Shown here: positions 26,578 through 36,380 of the stretch, piece by piece
Layout of the letters: each line of letters opens with the position of its first letter
How positions within the stretch are numbered: the first letter of the stretch is position 1
DNA from: Pseudolactococcus raffinolactis NBRC 100932
Lineage (GTDB): Bacteria; Bacillota; Bacilli; Lactobacillales; Streptococcaceae
Assembly: GCF_001591765.1 (NCBI RefSeq)
Contig: NZ_BCVN01000013.1
Span: 1-42,446, forward strand
Length of the DNA: 42,446 bases
Reading direction: 5' to 3'
Program-made: the position numbers and the translations under genes
Notes under the pieces: model-generated
Database searches by the model: none
What the model was told of the DNA's origin: nothing
Seen by the model: the letters and a program-made list of their open reading frames with translations, nothing else

Positions 26578-27867
26578 TTACGCTCTAACCGTTTTAGCTG
26601 TCCCATTTTTTTCATATAAATTAATCAAGCCTGAGCCGTTTTTACGGATCATGTCACCTGGCTCTACTATTGTTGGCACAGTCATGGTCAAGAGTTCCAT
26701 TGGGTTTGGTGCGCGGTCGATGCGCTCACCCTCTTCATTTTTAAGGTCTTTGACTGTGGCAGTGAAATGGCGAAAACCTGGACCGTAAAATTCGATTTCG
26801 TCACCTTCTGTGATCACATTACGTTGACGGACGGTTGCGGTCATGGTCTGACCATCAAAAGCAACAACTTCACCGACAAATTTATATTGTGGAATTTTCC
26901 GGCGAGCGCCAAATAACTGCTCATTTTCACTTGGTGTTTGATAGTAAAAACCTGTCGCCAATTCGCGTTGGGCAACTTTCCAAAGCTCATCCACCAAGGC
27001 TGGTTTGATAGTTTCAAAGGCTTCTGGACTTTCCAAGTAAGCATCAACTGCTTTTTTATAGACGTTGCTGACAGTTGAGACATAGTGAATAGACTTCATC
27101 CGACCTTCGATTTTAAAGGAGTTGACCCCATTTTCAATCAAATCTGGTACGTGTTCAATCATGCTCATATCAACCGCACTCATTGAGAAATCTTCAGGGA
27201 TTTCACCTTGAACTGAACGGCGCTCAGCCCCAAATGGCATATCATAGAGGTCGTATTTCCAGCGGCAAGACTGTGAACAGCCGCCACGGTTGGCATCCCG
27301 ATGACTCATGTAGTTTGAAAGTACGCAGCGACCAGAGTAGGAAATACACATGGCACCGTGGACAAAGGCTTCGATTTCTACATCTGTATGTTTACGAATT
27401 TCTGCCAGTTCCACCATTGAAACTTCACGCGCCAAAACGACACGTTCCAGTCCGAGATTTTTCCAAAATTCTAATGTTTCATAGTTGGTTGCACTGGCCT
27501 GTGTTGACAGATGGATCGGCAAACCTGGCGCTTCGCTAGCTGCGATAGCAATCAGTGCTGGATCACTGACGATAACAGCTGAAATCCCCAAATCACGCAG
27601 GGTGCGAAACCACTCGCCTGCACCGACTTCATTACCTTCATGCGTGACCATATTGGCTGCGACATAGACTTTTGCGTCATGTGCTTTGGCAAAAGCGACG
27701 CCTTCTCGCATTTCATCAAAGCTGAAATTTCCAGCTCTCGAACGTAACCCATAGGCATCACCGCCGATATAGACAGCATCTGCCCCATAACTAATGGCAA
27801 CCTTTAATTTTTCTAATGTCCCGGCAGGTGCCAATACCTCAGGACGTGTGAGTTGTTTGTGTGACAT
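26578..27867 (-). CDS. U32-family protein, tRNA 5-hydroxyuridine synthesis (TrhP2/YrrO-like)
   Basis: 429 residues, annotated historically as collagenase-like peptidase U32. The TIM-barrel start PEVLAPAGTLEKLKVAISYG and the signature EAFVHGAMCISYSGRCVLSN are clear. RGGCSQSCRWKYDLY adds the cysteines expected to bind an iron-sulfur cluster. In B. subtilis the YrrN/YrrO pair with this size ratio (about 310 and 420 residues) makes 5-hydroxyuridine at tRNA position 34 using prephenate. This gene and the one at 28107 form the same pair and order. Peptidase activity is doubtful. Confidence 0.88.
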   Translation of the reverse strand: MSHKQLTRPEVLAPAGTLEKLKVAISYGADAVYIGGDAYGLRSRAGNFSFDEMREGVAFAKAHDAKVYVAANMVTHEGNEVGAGEWFRTLRDLGISAVIVSDPALIAIAASEAPGLPIHLSTQASATNYETLEFWKNLGLERVVLAREVSMVELAEIRKHTDVEIEAFVHGAMCISYSGRCVLSNYMSHRDANRGGCSQSCRWKYDLYDMPFGAERRSVQGEIPEDFSMSAVDMSMIEHVPDLIENGVNSFKIEGRMKSIHYVSTVSNVYKKAVDAYLESPEAFETIKPALVDELWKVAQRELATGFYYQTPSENEQLFGARRKIPQYKFVGEVVAFDGQTMTATVRQRNVITEGDEIEFYGPGFRHFTATVKDLKNEEGERIDRAPNPMELLTMTVPTIVEPGDMIRKNGSGLINLYEKNGTAKTVRA

Positions 27868-28053
27868 TAAATGTTTCTCCTATTTTCAAGATAGTGAGTA
27901 AGTTGAAAAGATCTCAATGCTCATTTTTTATTGTCATAAATCAGGAACAAATAAGACCAAAACTGTTACTTTAACTTCATCATTATACCATAAATCTAAG
28001 TGAGGTGTGGGTCAAAACTGGGAGGGTGACTATTGATACCATTTCAGGTCAAC

Positions 28054-28086
28054 AAAAAACATCTGGTATTTCTCGCAAGATGTTTT
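28054..28086 (-). terminator. terminator-like hairpin between the two U32 genes
   Basis: Minus-strand AAAACATCT / AGATGTTTT with a T-run, 21 bases past the upstream U32 gene. The remaining gap to the next U32 gene (27868-28053) shows no ORF. Confidence 0.75.
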
Positions 28087-28106
28087 GAGTTTATGTCACT
28101 AATCGT

Positions 28107-29036
28107 TTACTGAATATCATCTGGATCTAGGTCATAGAAACCATGTCCCAAGGTCCGGCCCGTTGGATGGAGGCGACGGATTTCTTCGTCGAGGGCAAAG
28201 GCTTGAATGGGTGTCAGCTCACTTTCCTCCAGCAATTTTCTCGCTTGAACAAAGCATTCAGCGATCTTGACAAAGGTATCGCCTGGTGTGTAGATACCGT
28301 CTAATTTCCAGTGGGTGTAGTTAAGGTCAGAAAAGGTAGCGAGTTCGCTCATCATGTCAACATCGTCAGAGGCGAAAATGTGCGTCCCATGGCTGTCTTC
28401 GTAGATCGAATAATGCGTGGCTTCGTCCTTGGGCTCGCTCAAGAATAAATTGCGTTCCTTAGATTTTTCTTCATCAGTTTTGATAAAGTTGTAGTAATTT
28501 TCCAGAAGTGGCCGTTTAGATTGATGAATGATCGTTGCGCCATAGACCAAAATTTCACCGAAGATGTTGAGGTTTGATGCCATTTTGATCAACTCTTCTT
28601 TGGGTAATTCACGTGATAAAACAGCACCAATCGCGCCTTGTTGCCCCCAGAAATTGACTTGACGACTGCTGGTCACCATGGTCGAGGCATCATAGATGTA
28701 AGGAAGTTGATACTTATCTCGGTTTAAGACGAAAATCACACCAGTATCGCCAACTGCGATTTGATCGACTTTGATTTCTTGTAAAAAATCAAGATAAGAC
28801 TTGATGGTTGCCATTTTTTCAGGGTGCATGATGGCATTGACCGCCACTGTCACTTGTGCACCTGCGTCGTGCGCCAATTCAGTGAGTTCACGGATTTCAT
28901 CCCAGGTAAAAGCGTGAGGCAGTCGAAGGCCATAGTCGCTTTCTCCGATATAGAGGCTATCAATCCCCAAATCGAGTAAGGCTTTGGCTTGTACTAGATT
29001 TTCTGCTGTTGCTGTGATCTTAATTTTCTTAGTCAT
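28107..29036 (-). CDS. U32-family protein, TrhP1/YrrN-like
   Basis: 309 residues from ATG 29036 (MTKKIKITATAENLVQAKAL). An upstream in-frame ATG at 29063 gives an unlikely hydrophobic extension; neither has a strong ribosome site. The segment LLDLGIDSLYIGESDYGLRL and the SYEIY-like SHGTHIFASDDVDMM region fit the shorter U32 partner. It lacks the cysteine-rich signature of the longer U32 gene, as YrrN does. Probably works with the product of the gene at 26578 in tRNA modification; that link is by analogy to B. subtilis. Confidence 0.82.
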   Translation of the reverse strand: MTKKIKITATAENLVQAKALLDLGIDSLYIGESDYGLRLPHAFTWDEIRELTELAHDAGAQVTVAVNAIMHPEKMATIKSYLDFLQEIKVDQIAVGDTGVIFVLNRDKYQLPYIYDASTMVTSSRQVNFWGQQGAIGAVLSRELPKEELIKMASNLNIFGEILVYGATIIHQSKRPLLENYYNFIKTDEEKSKERNLFLSEPKDEATHYSIYEDSHGTHIFASDDVDMMSELATFSDLNYTHWKLDGIYTPGDTFVKIAECFVQARKLLEESELTPIQAFALDEEIRRLHPTGRTLGHGFYDLDPDDIQ

Positions 29037-29239
29037 ACCTATTATTATATCAATAAAAGACATTTTCGTCTGTCATTTTTTCATCTAAATTAATGCTAAT
29101 AAGCCTTCTATATTTTTAAATAATCAGAATTTTTATAAATAACACAACATCGTAACCAAAACGTAATATTTTAATTGAATTGTAAAGTCTATTTTTGATT
29201 TTGCATGGTATTATAAGAAAGTACGATAAGGGAGACAGT

Positions 29240-29530
29240 ATGGAAGCACCTAAATACGATGAGGATTTAACTTACTGGCAAGCGCCTACGCGTGAGTATT
29301 ACAGAGAAGAAAAGGCATCTGATGATATGATGATGGCTGAAAGATTTAACGAGATTGCCTTTTTCTTCAATATTGCTGTTTTTTCAATCTTCATGATTTT
29401 GAGTTGTGCCATCCTGTCGGCATTCATGTCGACTTTCCTGAGCGTATGCTTATCGATTGCATTATCCTTCACTATGTTACAAGTTTCAAAAAAAGCAATC
29501 AAAACCTTTCTACGGATTATAAAAAAATAA
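29240..29530 (+). CDS. small two-TM membrane protein, possibly DUF3270
   Basis: 96 residues from ATG 29240 (MEAPKYDEDLTYWQAPTREY), which has AAGGGAG six bases upstream; the earlier in-frame ATG at 29195 lies before the likely transcription start (TGGTATTAT at 29206). A charged N-terminal part is followed by two membrane segments (NIAVFSIFMILSCAILSAF and FLSVCLSIALSFTML) and a basic tail. The layout resembles streptococcal DUF3270 proteins; function unknown. Confidence 0.65.
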   Translation: MEAPKYDEDLTYWQAPTREYYREEKASDDMMMAERFNEIAFFFNIAVFSIFMILSCAILSAFMSTFLSVCLSIALSFTMLQVSKKAIKTFLRIIKK

Positions 29531-29549
29531 GCCTTCTGGCTTATTTTTT
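29521..29549 (+). terminator. terminator of the small membrane protein gene
   Basis: Hairpin AAAAATAAGCC / GGCTTATTTTT with a TTCT loop and T-run; the stop codon lies inside the stem. Confidence 0.9.
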
Positions 29550-29593
29550 TGCTTTATAAACCAATTTGAACAGTCTAAATTTCTTAACTTAAC

Positions 29594-29622
29594 AAAAAAA
29601 GCCTCAGTAAACTGAGACTTTT
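29594..29622 (-). terminator. terminator of tpiA
   Basis: Minus-strand hairpin AAAAGTCTCAGT / ACTGAGGCTTTT followed by more T, 17 bases past the tpiA stop. Confidence 0.9.
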
Positions 29623-29639
29623 GATATGATTTATATGGC

Positions 29640-30398
29640 TTATTTAACGAAGTCCAAAAGTGCCAAGAAGCTTTCAGCTTCAAGTGATGCACCACCAACA
29701 AGGGCACCATCAACGTTTTCTTTGCTCATGTACTCAGCAACGTTTTCAGGTTTAACTGAACCACCGTATTGGATACGAACAGCTTCAGAAACGTTTTTAC
29801 CGTAAAGTTTTTCAACTGTTGCACGAACAACGCCACAAGTTTCATCAGCAGTGTTAGCATCAGCTGATTTACCAGTACCGATCGCCCAGATTGGTTCGTA
29901 AGCGATGACAAGGTTAGAAACTTGTTCAGGTGTAAGATCTTTCAAAGCTGCAGTGATTTGACCTTCTACCCATTCAGCTGTTTTGCCAGCTTCGTAAGTT
30001 TCAAGTGTTTCACCACAACAGATGATTGGTGTCACGCCGTTTGCGATGATTGCTTTTGCTTTTTTGTTGATGTCTTCATCAGTTTCGTGGAAGTATTCAC
30101 GACGTTCAGAGTGACCGATGATGATGTATTCGATACCAAGATCAGCAATTGCTGCTGGTGAGTTTTCACCAGTGAAAGCACCTGCATTTTCGAAGTAAGA
30201 ATTTTGTGCAGCCAATTGGATGACATCATCTTTCAAGTTGTAAGCAAGTGGTGCAAGGAACAATGCTGGGCTACCGATAACAGTATCCACAAGGTCAGCA
30301 GATGGTGCTTTTCCTTTAACTGCTTCAGCGAAAGCTTGTGCTTCAGCCAAAGTTTTATTCATTTTCCAGTTACCAGCGATAATCGGTTTACGTGACAT
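29640..30398 (-). CDS. tpiA: triosephosphate isomerase
   Basis: Glycolytic enzyme interconverting dihydroxyacetone phosphate and glyceraldehyde-3-phosphate, 252 residues. Active-site parts: NWKMNKT (Lys), [12 protein letters not shown] (His), [15 protein letters not shown] (Glu and the start of loop 6) and [10 protein letters not shown] (phosphate binding). Ribosome site GAGGTGG before ATG 30398. Single gene with its own terminator. Confidence 0.98.
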   Translation of the reverse strand: MSRKPIIAGNWKMNKTLAEAQAFAEAVKGKAPSADLVDTVIGSPALFLAPLAYNLKDDVIQLAAQNSYFENAGAFTGENSPAAIADLGIEYIIIGHSERREYFHETDEDINKKAKAIIANGVTPIICCGETLETYEAGKTAEWVEGQITAALKDLTPEQVSNLVIAYEPIWAIGTGKSADANTADETCGVVRATVEKLYGKNVSEAVRIQYGGSVKPENVAEYMSKENVDGALVGGASLEAESFLALLDFVK

Positions 30399-30434
30399 GA
30401 GTCCACCTCTAAAATTTTATTATTTGGAACTATA

Positions 30435-30450
30435 CTTGACTTGTGTCAAG
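30435..30450 (-). promoter_or_regulatory. palindrome in the tpiA leader
   Basis: CTTGAC-TTGT-GTCAAG is a perfect 6-bp inverted repeat about 40 bases before the tpiA start. Its TTGAC half-site recalls the MtlR operators of the neighbouring operon but lacks their CACA core. It may be an operator or a weak leader hairpin. Confidence 0.35.
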
Positions 30451-30538
30451 ATAAAATCCATGCACTATTATTTTAACACAAAAAGCGATAATATTCACAA
30501 TAAAGTGCAAAATGCCCGAAAATATCCTGAAAATTTAC

Positions 30539-30568
30539 CAAAAAATCTCGCCAGCAACGAGATTTTTT
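30539..30568 (-). terminator. terminator of the mannitol operon
   Basis: AAAAAATCTCG / CGAGATTTTTT hairpin, 14 bases beyond the mtlD stop; functional on both strands. Confidence 0.9.
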
Positions 30569-30581
30569 GCTTGTTCTCATT

Positions 30582-31730
30582 TTACAAGGCTTCTACAGCC
30601 TTTTTTATCGCTGTTACTAACTTGATATCTTCTAGTCCCGTAACAGATTTGATCACGTCAGTCAGGTCATCTGTCGCCAAACGTTTTTGGAGTTCAACCG
30701 CTTGAGCATCCGTCTCATCTCTATATTTGAAGATTTTAGCGACGGTTGATAAATGAGTCGCAAAGGACAAATTTCGGTCATTTAATTCTCGGATGGGCCG
30801 AATGAAACGCTCATTATAGCCTAGTTTGCGAATGGGTGTCCGGGCAACCCGTGAGATATCATCAGACAAGTGCGGGTTAACGAAACGACCCCGAATCTTC
30901 TCGTGATAAGCGACCAACTCAGCTTCGTCGAACAGGTCCCACTTGGCCAACAAAAGGTCACGCGTTTCTTTTTGTGTTGCCACAAGCGCAGTCATCACGC
31001 GCTCGTCCTGCAAAGCCGCATCTATCGTGGCATGACCATAGTAAAAACCGTTATAGGCCACCGTGGCATGACCGGTATTCACTGAGAACAGCTTACGCTC
31101 GATAAATGGCTCCAGATCTGTCGCATAGTGAACACCTGTCAAATGAATCAGAGTATTTCGGATTTGACTTTGGTCTATAACCCATTCGCTAAAAGGTTCC
31201 ACGACAACGAACAATGGATCAGCATGGGTTTGACCGGGTACGATGCGGTCAACAGCAGCATTTGGAAACCCAATATAAGTTTCGGCGTATGCTTTATTTT
31301 CTTCTGTCAGAAAAGTATCTACCTTCGTTTTCAAAAATTCAGACCCGCCGATCATATTTTCACAGGCGATAAAGTCCAGAGGTGCCATGATCTTAGCAGC
31401 TTGACGAGCTTGAATGCCTTTGGCGATAAGTTCTGCGATAAAAGGTAGGATATTAGGCCCGATAGCCGTCGTCACGATATTGGCATGCTTAATAGCTTCG
31501 ATGACTGCTTGAGGTTGTTTGGCGTTGTTGAGACCTGACACATGGTTGATTGGCATCCGTGTCGCAGCATCTTCTGCTAGCTCAATTTCGTAACTCCCTC
31601 TTTCATTCAAGGCATCGATAATTGTCTCATTGACATCGACAAAAACGACTTCAAAATCATTATTGTGTAGAATTTCTCCTATAAACCCACGGCCAATGTT
31701 TCCTGCGCCAAAATGTACTGCTTTTTTCAT
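30582..31730 (-). CDS. mtlD: mannitol-1-phosphate 5-dehydrogenase
   Basis: Oxidises mannitol-1-phosphate to fructose-6-phosphate with NAD. 382 residues from ATG 31730 ([20 protein letters not shown]), which has AAGGGG upstream; the in-frame ATG at 31763 lacks one. The NAD-binding [10 protein letters not shown] is at the N-terminus. Family segments include [19 protein letters not shown], then [13 protein letters not shown] and [20 protein letters not shown]. Last gene of the mtlA-mtlR-mtlF-mtlD operon. Confidence 0.97.
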   Translation of the reverse strand: MKKAVHFGAGNIGRGFIGEILHNNDFEVVFVDVNETIIDALNERGSYEIELAEDAATRMPINHVSGLNNAKQPQAVIEAIKHANIVTTAIGPNILPFIAELIAKGIQARQAAKIMAPLDFIACENMIGGSEFLKTKVDTFLTEENKAYAETYIGFPNAAVDRIVPGQTHADPLFVVVEPFSEWVIDQSQIRNTLIHLTGVHYATDLEPFIERKLFSVNTGHATVAYNGFYYGHATIDAALQDERVMTALVATQKETRDLLLAKWDLFDEAELVAYHEKIRGRFVNPHLSDDISRVARTPIRKLGYNERFIRPIRELNDRNLSFATHLSTVAKIFKYRDETDAQAVELQKRLATDDLTDVIKSVTGLEDIKLVTAIKKAVEAL

Positions 31731-31842
31731 GATATATCCCCTTCTTTTTGTGATTAATTTCACAAGTAAAATTTAAATAAAACAACTTTCCAGTGACTCT
31801 AAAGTTGCCATATTTTCAACTTAATGCCGATTCATATACGAC

Positions 31843-32283
31843 TTAAACTTCTACTGAGTTGAGCAAGTCTGCGATTTCTTCTACTGCCTTGGCATCCGCT
31901 AGTTTAACGACATTATCGACATCAGCACAAAAAATTGAAATTTTTTGAATCAAGTCCAGATGCTCATTACCAACACCTGCAATCCCAAAAAGTACCGTTG
32001 CGATTTTAGGATCTAACGCATCTCCAAAATTCACACCACGCGGGACTTGCACGATGGTAATGCCTGTTTTTATGACTTCTTTTTTAGCGGCATCCGTCCC
32101 ATGTGGAATCGCGATGAAGTTCCCCATATAGACTGAAAGTTCCCGATTACGTTCTAACATAGCTGGCACGTAGTCTGATGTGACATAACCACCCGCTAAC
32201 AGTTGTTCCCCACAAAATGTGATGGCCTCTTCTTGTGTTTCAAAAGCTTGGCCTAGTTTGATTAAATTCGTTTGTATCTCCAT
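31843..32283 (-). CDS. mtlF: PTS mannitol-specific EIIA component
   Basis: Phosphocarrier between HPr and the mannitol EIIB, 146 residues from ATG 32283 ([20 protein letters not shown]) with GAGGTGG upstream; an in-frame GTG 18 bases earlier overlaps that ribosome site. The phospho-histidine is H61 in [11 protein letters not shown], and [20 protein letters not shown] is a family hallmark. Own promoter with MtlR-type operator and cre immediately upstream. Confidence 0.96.
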   Translation of the reverse strand: MEIQTNLIKLGQAFETQEEAITFCGEQLLAGGYVTSDYVPAMLERNRELSVYMGNFIAIPHGTDAAKKEVIKTGITIVQVPRGVNFGDALDPKIATVLFGIAGVGNEHLDLIQKISIFCADVDNVVKLADAKAVEEIADLLNSVEV

Positions 32284-32325
32284 TTTCACCACCTCTTTCA
32301 CTTTTGTTTCCCTCTTGATACCTTA

Positions 32326-32389
32326 ATTGTAACCGCTTCCGAAACGGGCGTAAATAAAAGCCTTGTCACAAAAACTTGTGCCAAGACTT
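32326..32389 (-). promoter_or_regulatory. mtlF promoter with MtlR-type operator and cre
   Basis: Minus strand, in order: palindrome TTGGCACA-N6-TGTGACAA (32384-32363) within a hairpin AAGTCTTGG... / ...CAAGGCTT; -35 TTTACG (32354-32349); 17 bases; -10 TACAAT (32331-32326). Cre CGGAAGCGGTTACA (32341-32328) overlaps the -10. The half-sites fit TTGNCACA / TGTGNCAA, the known MtlR-type motif. The hairpin can also end mtlR transcription. Layout is the same as before mtlA. Confidence 0.75.
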
Positions 32390-32411
32390 CATTTCTATTT
32401 AAGATGATTTA

Positions 32412-34382
32412 TCAGTCTTCCGACGTGTACTTAGTGAAACTTTCTCCGATAATTTTACTGAGGAGTTCGTAGATGATGTCGTAATTACCTGAGCTATAAA
32501 TAGTGGTGTAAAGTGTGTTTTCGATGATGGAACTTGAAATTTTCCCCAAAATATAATTATAGATTTCATCGATTGACTGAGGTGCTGTCAGAAACAAAAT
32601 CCGATTGGCTGACATCGGTTCTTTATCCATCCCTACTACTTCAATTTCTTGTGTTAAATCAAAGATTTTAAATTCGGGACGTGGTACAACTTGGGAAATG
32701 CCATGAATCAAAGCCAGATTTGTCTTAGGAATCCCAAAAGCGGTCCTTTTGAAGCGTTCTAATAGATCCCAATCAATTAAATTATCGGCACGCATGAGGT
32801 CATAAATCGTTTCATTAAAATCCGCAATATTAGTCAACTCAGAGATACTGAAATTCTGTAAAATAACCTGACTTTTCAAAAAGAAATCTTGAAAATCAAG
32901 TGGATTTTCAACCGTTGTTTCTGTTTGCGGGCGTGGTGTTCGATTAACCCTAAGCTTACGAATCTCTTGAGTGATTTCTGATATATTGGACAGGGCGATA
33001 CTTGGACTAATCTGGATAAATGTCTCAGCCGAGTAATCATCGTTGTCATCTTCGATCTTTTCAGTCGTAAAAACAATGTCAAAATGTGTCAAATCTTCCT
33101 GTCCCATCTGGCTGACCTGAATAATTTTAACTGATGTGATAAAAGGAAACTGCGTTTGTAAATTACGCGCTAGAAAAGCCATTGATACACGCCCACGACT
33201 GGTAATCAGAAGTGCCGTCATCGGAAAAACACGGCTAGACCGCTCAAGTGTCGCTAAAAAATGTAAGGCGATGAGGGCAACTTCATGTTTAGAGAATTTC
33301 TTGTCGAAAACGTCATCCAAACTGCGACTGATGACTTTGAACAGTGCGGGATGTTCTCCTTGCACACTCACAACCAAATCATTTTTATCATCGGAGAAAA
33401 GTTGCGGCAAAGTAAAGCTACTGCGCAAATGTGTGTTCAACAAGGTAAAAATCTTTTCATCTCGACTAAAATTCAGACCTGTGGTCACCCCAACTGTTTC
33501 AATAAACTGACGGACTTTATAAGAAAAACTGGTATCATACTTTTCGTTAAAAAGGAAATTCCCCCCTTTATCAAAATGCAAGACGTCTACCATGTGAGAC
33601 AAATACATGATTTCAGGAAGATTAACTCTAAAATTTGGTAAGTTTTGGACAATTTTGGTCACAAAATCTAACGCTTTTTTCGAAGGTCTAAAGTGATAAT
33701 GATTTTCAATTAAATGGTTCTGCCCAAGTCGCTCTAAAGTCACAATGAAAAATAGTCGTAAAATGCCTTGGGTGCGATCCGAAATATTGTTAATTTTAGA
33801 ACGCTCAAAAGCTGTGGTCACACTGTCAAAATAAGCCTGTTGAAAGAGCTGTACCATTTTATTCTCTTGATAGATGGTTGCACTGAAATTAAAAATATCA
33901 CGTGTTGATAAGTTGCTAACAAGACAGGATACGAGGAGTGTTCGTTTGCTATACTCGCTCGCAATGACTTCTAACCCGCCCTCCCGAACAAGACCATTGC
34001 CTGCAAAGGTGAGATTTTATTCGATGATTTTAAGATCTCCTGTAGCGGTGGGCTGGCTGATGGCAAAGCGATTCATAAAGTCCGCTAGTTTAGCCTGCTC
34101 GAAAATCAGCAAAATCAGTTCCATAAAGTGGCGTTCGTTTTGGCTGTATTCTTCGACCACGCGTTTATCAGTGAGATTGCTCAGTTCACCTTTTAAGGTA
34201 TAGTATTGATCTATTTTGATCAAGTTGACCTGGTATTTGGGCAGAAAATCTTGTAAATTTTGTAAGTCTCGGTAAAGCGTTCTGCGACTCACACCGACAA
34301 CATCAAGCAAGTCAGCAATACTGACCTGTCCCTTCTTGACAATTTCATCGATGATCTGCTGTTCGCGTTTCGTGACAAGCAT
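32412..34382 (-). pseudogene. mtlR: mannitol operon activator MtlR, interrupted by an in-frame TAA
   Basis: MtlR is a PRD-containing activator controlled by PTS phosphorylation. It starts at ATG 34382 after AAAGGAGG (MLVTKREQQIIDEIVKKGQV, then the HTH segment VSIADLLDVVGVSRRTLYRD). At 34017-34019 the frame hits TAA (codon 122, ...GDLKIIE stop). Reading on gives NLTFAGNGLVREGGLEVIA and continues in the same frame to 32412 without another stop, for 656 codons, the usual MtlR length. The part after the stop carries both PRDs and the EIIB/EIIA-like domains. A restart at ATG 33857 has only a weak site. The lesion would separate DNA binding from PTS control. Confidence 0.88.
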
Positions 34383-34448
34383 GACGCCTCCTTTAATGTC
34401 TGAAATAGTGGTTAAAAACGATAGCCTAGACGGATCAATCTAGACCAC

Positions 34449-34470
34449 AAAAACCCGGCTTGCGGGCTTT
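34449..34470 (-). terminator. terminator between mtlA and mtlR
   Basis: Minus-strand AAAGCCCG / CGGGTTTTT hairpin in the 107-base gap, likely a partial terminator giving more mtlA than mtlR. Confidence 0.7.
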
Positions 34471-34489
34471 GTGTTTTAAAATTTTCTGA

Positions 34490-36271
34490 CTATTTCTGCA
34501 TTCGTGCTACCATTCTATCATACTCAGGTGTGGTTATCAAACTGTCAACACTGAGATGTTGGGCATTGGGTGCATGATGCTGAGCGATTTCGGTATTATC
34601 TTTTATCGTCACAACAACAATATTTGGTGCATTGTAAGCAGCCAGTGCCAAAAACTCAACATCTGAAACTGGAATCTTCACATTATGATTTCTGAAAATG
34701 GCTTGAATCGTTTCTTGCCCCATGGTGGCGCTGCCGACAGAAGCTGCATCGTGAGCAAAGACGACCTCATCAATCAGGTTCAAGTCAATTTCACCAACCT
34801 CTTCAATGACAGCTTTTTCTGCAAGTGCAGAGGCTACTGCATTTCTTCCGGTCAAGCTAGCAATAATTTCATCATATTTCGGTGAATTTAGGAAATTAGA
34901 TACCGCAACGCGTGTTGAACTAGGTGCCATTTGAGTAGCACGTGCTGCCAGCTCTTCTTGTGTCACGACAAGTGTGTCGGCTGCATCAGACAAATTAGCA
35001 ATCGCACGATTAGTCACATCAATGCTGAGACCAGCTTTTTTGACCTTATCCCGAAGAATTGACGCTCCCATGGCAGATGAGCCCATGCCTGCATCGCAGG
35101 CAAAGATGATATGCTTGATATCGCCGATATTTGCTAGTGTTGCAACGGCAGATGATGTTTGCGCTTGGCCTTTGGCAACAGCTTTATTCGCTGCAAGGTC
35201 AGCTTGTGCAGTTTCGAGTGCTGAATCGTCTACCATTGATTTATCGTTTTTAAGAATAACAGCAGCAACTAAAAATGAAACAGCTGCAGCAGCAAGAACG
35301 CCAAGGAAAACAGTCACGTGTGGCCAGATCCCTTTTGGTGCCATGGCTTCAATGGCGATGATTGATCCAGGTGATGCAGGTGATGTCAACGCTGAACCAA
35401 GGATTGAATTGGTGAAAGTCCCTGTCACACCACCTGCAATTACTGCAAGGAAAAGCGCTGGTTTCATCATGACATATGGGAAATATATTTCATGAATCCC
35501 ACCCAAGAAATGGATGATGATAGCACCAGGCGCCGTTGCTTTAGCTGATCCTTTACCAAAGAACATAAAGGCTAGCAAGAGACCAAGACCTGGGCCAGGG
35601 TTTGCTTCTAGTAAGAATAGAATTGATTTACCAGTCGCAGCGACCTGTTCTGTTCCGATTGGGGTTAAGATACCATGGTTAATGGCATTATTCAAGAAAA
35701 GTATTTTAGCTGGTTCAATAAAGATATTAGCAAGTGGTAAGAGATGGGCATTGATTATCGTCTCAACGCCTTTAGCCATGACATGTGTCAAAGCCTCAAC
35801 GATTGGCCCAATCAAAGTATAGCCAAATAGTGCTAAAATGAACCCTAGGATACCTGCTGAGAAGTTATTCACTAGCATTTCAAAGCCGGCTTTGATTTTA
35901 GGTTGGACTGTTTGGTCAAATTTTTTCATCAACCAACCAGCAAGTGGTCCCATAGCCATGGCCCCGATAAACATAGGGATGTCGGTTCCGACGATAACAC
36001 CCATGGCTGCAATCGCCCCAACGACACCACCACGCCCATCGCCATAGATGTTTCTACCACCTGTATAGGCGATTAATAATGGTAAAAGATACGTGAGCAT
36101 AGGACCGACTAGCTCGGCAAAGTTTTTATTAGGTAGATAACCCGTTGGAATAAAAAGTGCTGTGATGATCCCCCAAGCGATAAACCCACCTATATTTGGC
36201 ATGACCATGCCTGAGAGTGCCGTCCCCAAACGCTGGACTGCAACTTTTAAGTTGAATTGTGACTCGTTCAT
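34490..36271 (-). CDS. mtlA: PTS mannitol-specific EIICB component
   Basis: Imports and phosphorylates mannitol. 593 residues from ATG 36271 (MNESQFNLKVAVQRLGTALS), with AAGGAG upstream; the in-frame ATG at 36295 has none. Residues 1-350 form the membrane EIIC (GGRNIYGDGRGGVVGAIAAM and INHGILTPIGTEQ). EIIB follows with its phospho-cysteine in FACDAGMGSSAMGAS (about residue 390). The last about 100 residues look like a second EIIB copy in which the motif is FAHDAASVGSATMG, without the cysteine. No EIIA domain; that is MtlF. First gene of the operon. Confidence 0.95.
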   Translation of the reverse strand: MNESQFNLKVAVQRLGTALSGMVMPNIGGFIAWGIITALFIPTGYLPNKNFAELVGPMLTYLLPLLIAYTGGRNIYGDGRGGVVGAIAAMGVIVGTDIPMFIGAMAMGPLAGWLMKKFDQTVQPKIKAGFEMLVNNFSAGILGFILALFGYTLIGPIVEALTHVMAKGVETIINAHLLPLANIFIEPAKILFLNNAINHGILTPIGTEQVAATGKSILFLLEANPGPGLGLLLAFMFFGKGSAKATAPGAIIIHFLGGIHEIYFPYVMMKPALFLAVIAGGVTGTFTNSILGSALTSPASPGSIIAIEAMAPKGIWPHVTVFLGVLAAAAVSFLVAAVILKNDKSMVDDSALETAQADLAANKAVAKGQAQTSSAVATLANIGDIKHIIFACDAGMGSSAMGASILRDKVKKAGLSIDVTNRAIANLSDAADTLVVTQEELAARATQMAPSSTRVAVSNFLNSPKYDEIIASLTGRNAVASALAEKAVIEEVGEIDLNLIDEVVFAHDAASVGSATMGQETIQAIFRNHNVKIPVSDVEFLALAAYNAPNIVVVTIKDNTEIAQHHAPNAQHLSVDSLITTPEYDRMVARMQK

Positions 36272-36312
36272 AATATTCTCCTTGTGCGTAAACACGATAT
36301 TTAAGTCTGATG

Positions 36313-36359
36313 CTGAAACAAACGAACATGTTCAATAAAAAAATAGCATTTTGTTTCAG
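36313..36359 (-). promoter_or_regulatory. hairpin in the mtlA leader
   Basis: CTGAAACAAA and TTTGTTTCAG form a perfect 10-bp inverted repeat around a loop that holds a further palindrome, GAACATGTTC, and a T7 run. It lies in the transcribed leader between the predicted mtlA start point and the ribosome site. Role unknown; an RNA-level control element is possible. Confidence 0.45.
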
Positions 36360-36380
36360 GTATCGGTTACTTACACATTT

